From: Euonymus europaeus
Taxonomy: Eukaryota > Streptophyta > Magnoliopsida > Celastrales > Celastraceae
Assembly: GCA_963580455.1 (NCBI GenBank)
Contig: OY756972.1
Span: 12,911,001 to 12,975,000, forward strand
Direction of reading: 5' to 3'
DNA length: 64,000 nt
The notes under the pieces are model-generated. The model saw only the letters and a list, made by a program, of their open reading frames with translations, ran no database searches and was not told the origin of the DNA. This document shows positions 51,951 to 62,200 of this stretch, piece after piece; the stretch's first letter is position 1; every line of letters starts with the position of its first letter. The position numbers and the translations under genes were made by a program.

Positions 51951-53740
51951 ACGGTTTTGTCCATTTGCCATAGAAAGTTCGTGTTTTGGCATTGAAATAA
52001 TCTAGGAAGGTTATACTCATAAAATTTGACATATAAGAACAATAAAAAATCTATCCCGTGCGACTTTGATAGTCCGAAGTTGCTCATCTCTCTCTATGAA
52101 GGTGCTTTTAACGGTTTTGTCCATTTGTCATAGAGAGTTGGTACTTTGGCATCGAAATAATCGAGAAAGGTTATACACATAAAATTTGACGCATAAGAAC
52201 TATAAAAATTGTACACCGAGCAACTATAAGGGTCCGAAGTTGCTCAACTCTCTCTATGGAGGAGCTTTTAACGGTTTTGTCAATTTGTCATAGAAAGTTG
52301 GTGTTTTGTCATCGAAATAATCTAGGAAGCTTATACTCATAAAATATGACATATAAGAACAATAAAACTTGTACACCGAACAACTTTGATGGTCCGAAGT
52401 TGATCAATTCTCTCTATGGAGGAGCTTTTAACGGTTTTGTCCATTTGTCATGGAAAGTTGGTGTTTTTGCGTCGAAATAATCTAGGAAGGTTATACTCAT
52501 AAAATTTGACATATAAGAACAATAAAAAGTCTATCCCGAGCGACATTGATAGTCCGAAGTTGCTCAACTCTCTCTATGTAGGAGCTTTTAACGGTTTTGT
52601 CCATTTGTCATAGAAAGTTGGTGTTTTGGCATCGAAATAATCTAGGAAGCTTATACTCATAAAATTTGACATATAAAAACAATAAAAATTGCACACCGAG
52701 CAACTTTGATGATCCGAACCTGCTCAACTCTCTCTATGGAGGAGCTTTTAACGGTTTAGTTCATTTGTCGTAGAAAGTTGGTGTTTTGGCATCAAAATAA
52801 TCTAGGAAACTTATACTCGTAAAATTTGATATAAAAGAACAGTAAAAAGTCTATCCCGAGCGACTTTGATAGTCCGAAGTTGCTCAACTCTCTCTATGTA
52901 GGAGCTTTTAACGGTTTTGTCCATTTGTCATAGAAAGTTCGTGTTTTGGCATTGAAATAATCTAGGAAGGTTATACTCATAAAATTTGACATATAAGAAC
53001 AATAAAAAATCTATCCCGTGCGACTTTGATAGTCCGAAGTTGCTCATCTCTCTCTATGAAGGTGCTTTTAACGGTTTTGTCCATTTGTCATAGAAATTTG
53101 GTACTTTGGCATCGAAATAATCGAGGAAGGTTATACACATAAAATTTGACACATAAGAACTATAAAAATTGTACACCGAGCAACTATAAGGGTCCGAAGT
53201 TGCTCAACTCTCTCTATGGAGGAGCTTTTAACGGTTTTGTCAATTTGTCATAGAAAGTTGGTGTTTTGTCATCGAAATAATCTAGGAACCTTATACTCAT
53301 AAAATATGACATATAAGAACAATAAAACTTGTACACCGAACAACTTTGATGGTCCGAAGTTGATCAATTCTCTCTATGGAGGAGCTTTTAACGGTTTTGT
53401 CCATTTGTCATGGAAAGTTGGTGTGTTTGCGTCGAAATAATCTAGGAAGGTTATACTCATAAAATTTGACATATAAGAACAATAAAAAGTCTATCCCGAG
53501 CGACATTGATAGTCCGAAGTTGCTCAACTCTCTCTATGTAGGAGCTTTTAACGGTTTTGTCCATTTGTCATAGAAAGTTGGTGTTTTGGCATCGAAATAA
53601 TCTAGGAAGCTTATACACATAAAATTTGACATATAAGAACAATAAAAATTGCACACCGAGCAACTTTGATGATCCGAAATTGCTCAACTCTCTCTATGGA
53701 GGAGCTTTTAACGGTTTTGTCTATTTGTCATAGAAATTTG
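51951..53740 (+). repeat. 960-bp (6-monomer) higher-order repeat, two copies
   Basis: GAAAGTTCGTGTTTTGG at about 51,975 recurs at 52,935, and AATAAAACTTGTACACCG at 52,361 recurs at 53,321, an exact 960-bp offset. The GGTACTTTGGCATCG and GAGCGACATTGATAG monomers are also shared. This 6-mer differs in composition from the one at 4.25 kb, so 6-monomer units arose independently at the two ends of the window. A related AATAAAACTTG monomer appears once more near 54,761. Confidence 0.82.
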
Positions 53741-54560
53741 GTGTTTTGGCATCAAAATAATCTAGGAAACTTATACTCGTAAAATTTGACATAAAAGAAC
53801 AGTAAAAAGTCTTTTCCGAGCGACTTTGATAGTCCGAAGTTGCTCAACTCTCTCTATGGAGGAGCTTTTAACGGTTTTGTCTATTTGTCATAGAAAGTTG
53901 GTGTTTTGGCATCGAAATAATCTATGAAGCTTATACACATAAAATTTGACATATAAGAACAATAAAAATTGCACACCGAGCAACTTTGATGATCCGAAAT
54001 TGCTCAACTCTCTCTATGGAGGAGCTTTTAACGGTTTTGTCCATTTGTCATAGAAAGTTGGTGTTTTGGCATCAAAATAATCTAGGAAACTTATACTCGT
54101 AAAATTTGACATAAAAGAACAGTAAAAAGTCTTTTCCGAGCGACTTTGATAGTCCGAAGTTGCTCAACTCTCTCTATGGAGTAGCTTTTAACGGTTTTGT
54201 CCATTTGTCATAGAAAGTTGGTTTTTTGGCATCGAAATAATCTATGAAGCTTATAGTCATAAAATTTGACATACAAGAACAATAAAAATTGTACACCGAG
54301 CAACTTTGATGGTCCGAAGTTGCTCAACACTCTCTATGGAGGAGCTTTTAACGGTTTTGTCCATTTGTCATAGAAAGTTGGTGTTTTGGCATCAAAATAA
54401 TCTAGGAAACTTATACTCGTAAAATTTGACATAAATGAAAAGTAAAAAGTCTTTTCCGAGCGACTTTGATAGTCCGAAGTTGCTCAACTCTCTCTATGGA
54501 GGAGCTTTTAACGGTTTTGTCCATTTGTCATAGAAAGTTGGTGTTTTCGCATCGAAATAA
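53601..54560 (+). repeat. 320-bp dimer repeat, about three copies
   Basis: Two monomer types alternate. One has CATAAAAGAACAGTAAAAAG followed by TCTTTTCCGAGCG; the other has CTATGAAGCTTATA with TAAAAATTG. The first type starts near 53,757, 54,077 and 54,397, at 320-bp steps. This dimer pattern also appears inside the 16-monomer unit downstream. Confidence 0.75.
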
Positions 54561-55210
54561 TCTATGAAGCTTATACTCATAAAATTTGACACATAAGAAC
54601 TATAAAAATTGTACACCGAGCAACTATAAGGGTCCGAAGTTGCTCAACTCTCTCTATCGAGGAGCTTTTAACGGTTTTGTCAATTTGTCATAGAAAGTTG
54701 GTGTTTTGTCATCGAAATAATCTAGGAAGCTTATACTCATAAAATATGACATATAAGAACAATAAAACTTGTACACCGAACAACTTTGATGGTCCGAAGT
54801 TGATCAATTCTCTCTATGGAGGAGCTTTTAACGGTTTTGTCCATTTGTCATGGAAAGTTGGTGTTTTTGCGTCGAAATAATCTAGGAAGGTTATACTCAT
54901 AAAATTTGACATATAAGAACTATAAAAAGTCTATCCCGAGCGACATTGATAGTCCGAAGTTGCTCAACTCTCTCTATGTAGGAGCTTTTAACGGTTTTGT
55001 CCATTTGTCATAGAAAGTTGGTGTTTTGGCGTCGAAATAATCTAGGAAGCTTATACTCATAAAATTTGACATATAAGAACAATAAAAATTGCACACCGAG
55101 CAACTTTGATGATCCGAAATTGCTCAACTCTCTCTATGGAGGAGCTTTTAACGGTTTTGTCCATTTGTCATAGAAAGTTGGTGTTTTGGCATCAAAATAA
55201 TCTAGGAAAC

Positions 55211-58200
55211 TTATACTCGTAAAATTTGACATAAAAGAACAGTAAAAAGTCTTTTCCGAGCGACTTTGATAGTCCGAAGTTGCTCAACTCTCTCTATGGA
55301 GTAGCTTTTAACGGTTTTGTCCATTTGTCCTAGAAAGTTGGTTTTTTGGCATCGAAATAATCTATGAAGCTTATACTCATAAAATTTGACATACAAGAAC
55401 AATAAAAATTGTACACCGAGCAACTTTGATGGTCCGAAGTTGCTCAACACTCTCTATGGAGGAGCTTTTAACGGTTTTGTCCATTTGTCATAGAAAGTTT
55501 GTGTTTTGGCATCAAAATAATCTAGGTAACTTATACTCGTAAAATTTAACATAAATGAACAGTAAAAAATCTTTTCCGAGCGACTTTGATAGTCCGAAGT
55601 TGCTCAACTCTCTCTATGGAGGAGCTTTTAACGGTTTTGTCCATTTGTCATAGAAAGTTGTTGTTTTCGCATCGAAATAATCTATGAAGCTTATACTCAT
55701 AAAATTTGACATACAAGAACAATAAAAAGTGTACACCGAGCAACTTTGATGGTCCGAAGTTGCTCCACACTCTCTATGGAGGAGCTTTTAACAGTTTTGT
55801 CCATTTGTCATAGAAAGTTGGTGTTTTGGCATTGAAATAATCTAGGAAGGTTATACTCATAAAATTTGACATATAAGAACAATAAAAAATCTATCCCGAG
55901 CAACTTTGATAGTCCGAATTTGCTCATCTCTCTCTATGGAGGAGCTTTTAACGGTTTTCTCCATTTGTCATAGAAAGTTGGTGTTTTGGCATCGAAATAA
56001 TCCAGGAAGGTTATACACATAAAATTTGACACATAAGAACTATAAAAATTGTACACCGAGCAACTATGAGGGTCCGAAGTTGCTCAACTCTCTCTATGGA
56101 GGAGCTTTTAACGATTTTGTCAATTTGTCATAGAAAGTTGTGTTTTGTCATCGAAATAATCTAGGAAGCTTATACTCATAAAATATGACATATAAGAACA
56201 ATAAAAATTGTACACCGAACAACTTTCATGGTCCGAAGTTGATCAGTTCTCTCTATGGAGGAGCTTTTAACAGTTTTGTACATTTGTCATGGAAAGTTGG
56301 TGTTTTTGCGTCGAAATAATCGAGGAAGGTTATACTCATAAAATTTGACATATAAGAACAATAAAAAGTCTATCCCGAGCGACTTTGATAGTCCGAAGTT
56401 GCTCAACTCTCTCTATGTAGGAGCTTTTAACGGTTTTGTCCATTTGTCATAGAAAGTTGGTGTTTTGGCATCGAAATAATCTAGGAAGCTTATACTCATA
56501 AAATTTTACATATAAGAACAATAAAAATTGCACACCGAGCAACATTGATGATCCGAAATTGCTCAACTCTCTCTATTGAGGAGCTTTTAACGGTTTTGTC
56601 CATTTGTCATAGAAAGTTGGTGTTTTGGCATCAAAATAATCTAGGAAACTTATACTCGTAAAATTTGACATAAAAGAACAGTAAAAAGTCTTTTCCGAGC
56701 GACTTTGATAGTCCGAAGTTGCTCAACTCTCTCTATGGAGGAGCTTTTAACGGTTTTGTCCATTTGTCATAGAAAGTTTGTGTTTTGGCATCGAAATAAT
56801 CTATGAAGCTTATACACATAAAATTTGACATATAAGAACAATAAAAATTGCACACCGAGCAACTTTGATGATCCGAAATTGCTCAACTCTCTCTATGGAG
56901 GAGCTTTTAACGGTTTTGTCCATTTGTCATAGAAATTTGGTGTTTTGGCATCAAAATAATCTAGGAAACTTATACTCGTAAAATTTGACATAAAAGAACA
57001 GTAAAAAGTCTTTTCCGAGCGACTTTGATAGTCCGAAGTTCCTCAACTCTCTGTATGGAGTAGCTTTTAACGGTTTTGTCCATTTGTCATAGAAAGTTGG
57101 TTTTTTGGCATCGAAATAATCTATGAAGCTTATACACATAAAATTTGACATATAAGAACAATAAAAAGTGTACACCGAGCAACTTTGATGGTCCGAAGTT
57201 GCTCAACACTCTCTATGGAGGAGCTTTTAACGGTTTTGTCCATTTGTCATAGAAAGTTGGTGTTTTTGCATTGAAATAATCTAGGAAGGTTATACTCATA
57301 AAATTTGACATATAAGAACAATAAAAAATCTATCCCGAGCAACTTTGATAGTCCGAATTTGCTCATCTCTCTCTATGGAGGAGCTTTTAACGGTTTTGTC
57401 CATTTGTCATAGAAAGTTGGTGTTTTGGCATCAAAATAATCTAGGAAACTTATACTCGTAAAATTTGACATAAAAGAATAGTAAAAAGTCTTTTCCGAGC
57501 GACTTTGATAGTCCGAAGTTGCCCAACTCTCTCTATGGAGTAGCTTTTAACGGTTTTGTCCATTTGTCATAGAAAGTTGGTTTTTTGGCATCGAAATAAT
57601 CTATGAAGCTTATACTCATAAAATTTGACATACAAGAACAATAAAAATTGTACACCGAGCAACTTTGATGGTCCGAAGTTGCTCAACACTCTCTATGGAG
57701 GAGCTTTTAACGGTTTTGTCCATTTGTCATAGAAAGTTGGTGTTTTGGAATAAAAATAATCTTGGTAACTTATACTCGTAAAATTTGATATAAATGAACA
57801 GTAAAAAGTCTTTTCCGAGCGACTTTGATAGTCCGAAGTTGCTCAACTCTCTCTATGGAGTAGCTTTTAACGGTTTTGTCCATTTGTCCTAGAAAGTTGG
57901 TTTTTTGGCATCGAAATAATCTATGAAGCTTATACTCATAAAATTTGACATACAAGAACAATAAAAATTGTACACCGAGCAACTTTGATGGTCCGAAGTT
58001 GCTCAACACTCTCTATGGAGGAGCTTTTAACGGTTTTGTCCATTTGTCATAGAAAGTTGGTGTTTTGGCATCAAAATAATCTAGGTAACTTATACTCGTA
58101 AAATTTAACATAAATGAACAGTAAAAAATCTTTTCCGAGCGACTTTGATAGTCCGAAGTTGCTCAACTCTCTCTATGGAGGAGCTTTTAACGGTTTTGTC

Positions 58201-60400
58201 CATTTGTCATAGAAAGTTGGTGTTTTCGCATCGAAATAATCTATGAAGCTTATACTCATAAAATTTGACATACAAGAACAATAAAAAGTGTACACCGAGC
58301 AACTTTGATGGTCCGAAGTTGCTCCACACTCTCTATGGAGGAGCTTTTAACAGTTTTGTCCATTTGTCATAGAAAGTTGGTGTTTTGGCATTGAAATAAT
58401 CTAGGAAGGTTATACTCATAAAATTTGACATATAAGAACAATAAAAAATCTATCCCGAGCAACTTTGATAGTCCGAATTTGCTCATCTCTCTCTATGGAG
58501 GAGCTTTTAACGGTTTTCTCCATTTGTCATAGAAAGTTGGTGTTTTGGCATCGAAATAATCCAGGAAGGTTATACACATAAAATTTGACACATAAGAACT
58601 ATAAAAATTGTACACCGAGCAACTATGAGGGTCCGAAGTTGCTCAACTCTCTCTATGGAGGAGCTTTTAACGATTTTGTCAATTTGTCATAGAAAGTTGT
58701 GTTTTGTCATCGAAATAATCTAGGAAGCTTATACTCATAAAATATGACATATAAGAACAATAACAATTGTACACCGAACAACTTTGATGGTCCGAAGTTG
58801 ATCAGTTCTCTCTATGGAGGAGCTTTTAACAGTTTTGTACATTTGTCATGGAAAGTTGGTGTTTTTGCGTCGAAATAATCGAGGAAGGTTATACTCATAA
58901 AATTTGACATATAAGAACAATAAAAAGTCTATCCCGAGCGACTTTGATAGTCCGAAGTTGCTCAACTCTCTCTATGTAGGAGCTTTTAACGGTTTTGTCC
59001 ATTTGTCATAGAAAGTTGGTGTTTTGGCATCGAAATAATCTAGGAAGCTTATACTCATAAAATTTGACATATAAGAACAATAAAAATTGCACACCGAGCA
59101 ACATTGATGATCCGAAATTGCTCAACTCTCTCTATTGAGGAGCTTTTAACGGTTTTGTCCATTTGTCATAGAAAGTTGGTGTTTTGGCATCAAAATAATC
59201 TAGGAAACTTATACTCGTAAAATTTGACATAAAAGAACAGTAAAAAGTCTTTTCCGAGCGACTTTGATAGTCCGAAGTTGCTCAACTCTCTCTATGGAGG
59301 AGCTTTTAACGGTTTTGTCCATTTGTCATAGAAAGTTTGTGTTTTGGCATCGAAATAATCTATGAAGCTTATACACATAAAATTTGACATATAAGAACAA
59401 TAAAAATTGCACACCGAGCAACTTTGATGATCCGAAATTGCTCAACTCTCTCTGTGGAGGAGCTTTTAACGGTTTTGTCCATTTGTCATAGAAAGTTGGT
59501 GTTTTGGCATCAAAATAATCTAGGAAACTTATACTCGTAAAATTTGACATAAAAGAACAGTAAAAAGTCTTTTCCGAGCGACATTGATAGTCCGAAGTTC
59601 CTCAACTCTCTGTATGGAGTAGCTTTTAACGGTTTTGTCCATTTGTCATAGAAAGTTGGTTTTTTGGCATCGAAATAATCTATGAAGCTTATACACATAA
59701 AATTTGACATATAAGAACAATAAAAAGTGTACACCGAGCAACTTTGATGGTCCGAAGTTGCTCAACACTCTCTATGGAGGAGCTTTTAACGGTTTTGTCC
59801 ATTTGTCATAGAAAGTTGGTGTTTTTGCATTGAAATAATCTAGGAAGGTTATACTCATAAAATTTGACATATAAGAACAATAAAAAATCTATCCCGAGCA
59901 ACTTTGATAGTCCGAATTTGCTCATCTCTCTCTATGGAGGAGCTTTTAACGGTTTTGTCCATTTGTCATAGAAAGTTGGTGTTTTGGCATCAAAATAATC
60001 TAGGAAACTTATACTCGTAAAATTTGACATAAAAGAATAGTAAAAAGTCTTTTCCGAGCGACTTTGATAGTCCGAAGTTGCCCAACTCTCTCTATGGAGT
60101 AGCTTTTAACGGTTTTGTCCATTTGTCATAGAAAGTTGGTTTTTTGGCATCGAAATAATCTATGAAGCTTATACTCATAAAATTTGACATACAAGAACAA
60201 TAAAAATTGTACACCGAGCAACTTTGATGGTCCGAAGTTGCTCAACACTCTCTATGGAGGAGCTTTTAACGGTTTTGTCCATTTGTCATAGAAAGTTGGT
60301 GTTTTGGAATCAAAATAATCTTGGTAACTTATACTCGTAAAATTTGATATAAATGAACAGTAAAAAGTCTTTTCCGAGCGACTTTGATAGTCCGAAGTTG
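55211..60400 (+). repeat. 2,559-bp (16-monomer) higher-order repeat, two copies
   Basis: The copies are about 55,231-57,789 and 57,790-60,348, and the match continues slightly further. GTTGCTCCACACTC is at 55,760 and 58,319, TTTGTCCTAGAAAG at about 55,325 and 57,884, and GAAAGTTGTGTTTTGTC (one G short) at 56,133 and 58,692, all 2,559 bp apart. Differences are few, such as ATAAAAATTG versus ATAACAATTG near 58,761. Confidence 0.86.
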
Positions 60401-62200
60401 CTCAACTCTCTCTATGGAGGAGCTTTTAACGGTTTTGTCCATTTGTCATAGAAAGTTGGTGTTTTCGCATCGAAATAATCTATGAAGCTTATACTCATAA
60501 AATTTGACATACAAGAACAATAAAAAGTGTACACCGAGCAACTTTGATGGTCCGAAGTTGCTCAACACTCTCTATGGAGGAGCTTTTAACAGTTTTGTCC
60601 ATTTGTCATAGAAAGTTGGTGTTTTGGCATTGAAATAATCTAGGAAGGTTATACTCATAAAATTTGACATATAAGAACAATAAAAAATCTATCCCGAGCA
60701 ACTTTGATAGTCCGAATTTGCTCATCTCTCTCTATGGAGGAGCTTTTAACGGTTTTCTCTATTTGTCATAGAAAGTTGGTGTTTTGGCATCGAAATAATC
60801 CAGGAAGGTGATACACATAAAATTTGACACATAAGAACTATAAAAATTGTACACCGAGCAACTATGAGGGTCCGAAGTTGCTCAACTCTCTCTATGGAGG
60901 AGCTTTTAACGATTTTGTCAATTTGTCATAGAAAGTTGTGTTTTGTCATCGAAATAATCTAGGAAGCTTATACTCATAAAATATGACATATAAGAACAAT
61001 AAAAATTGTACACCGAACAACTTTGATGGTCCGAAGTTGATCAGTTCTCTCTATGGAGGAGCTTTTAACAGTTTTGTACATTTGTCATGGAAAGTTGGTG
61101 TTTTTGCGTCGAAATAATCTAGGAAGGTTATACTCATAAAATTTGACATATAAGAACAATAAAAAGTCTATCCCGAGCGACTTTGATAGTCCGAAGTTGC
61201 TCAACTCTCTCTATGTAGGAGCTTTTAACGGTTTTGTCCATTTGTCATAGAAAGTTGGTGTTTTGGCATCGAAATAATCTAGGAAGCTTATACTCATAAA
61301 ATTTGACATATAAGAACAATAAAAATTGCACACCGAGCAACATTGATGATCCGAAATTGCTCAACTCTCTCTATTGAGGAGCTTTTAACGGTTTTGTCCG
61401 TTTGTCATAGAAAGTTGGTGTTTTGGCATCAAAATAATCCAGGAAACTTATACTCGTAAAATTTGACATAAAAGAACAGTAAAAAGTCTTTTCCGAGCGA
61501 CTTTGATAGTCCGAAGTTGCTCAACTCTCTCTATGGAGGAGCTTTTAAGGGTTTTGTCCATTTGTCATAGAAAGTTGGTGTTTTGGCATCGAAATAATCT
61601 ATGAAGCTTATACACATAAAATTTGACATATAAGAACAATAAAAATTGCACACCGAGCAACTTTGATGATCCGAAATTGCTCAACTCTCTCTATGGAGGA
61701 GCTTTTAACGGTTTTGTCCATTTGTCATAGAAAGTTGGTGTTTTGGCATCAAAATAATCTAGGAAACTTATACTCCTAAAATTTGACATAAAAGAACAGT
61801 AAAAAGTCTTTTCCGAGCGACTTTGATAGTCCGAAGTTCCTCAACTCTCTGTATGGAGGAGGTTTTAACGGTTTTGTCCATTTGTCATAGAAAGTTGGTG
61901 TTTTGGCATCGAAATAATCTATGAAGCTTATACTCATAAAATTTGACATACAAGAACAATAAAAAGTGTACACCGAGCAACTTTGATGGTCCGAAGTTGC
62001 TCAACACTCTCTATGGAGGAGCTTTTAACGGTTTTGTCCATTTGTCATAGAAAGTTGGTGTTTTTGCATTGAAATAATCTGGGAAGGTTATACTCATAAA
62101 ATTTGACATATAAGAACAATAAAAAATCTATCCCGAGCAACTTTGATAGTCCGAATTTGCTCATCTCTCTCTATGGAGGAGCTTTTAACGGTTTTCTCCA
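60401..62200 (+). repeat. Shortened third copy of the 16-monomer HOR
   Basis: From about 60,401 the sequence follows 58,161 onward at an offset of about 2,240 bp, so two monomers (320 bp, matching 57,840-58,160) are missing relative to the copy before. The one-base-short GAAAGTTGTGTTTTGTC is again present near 60,931. The match fades near 62,200. Confidence 0.78.
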
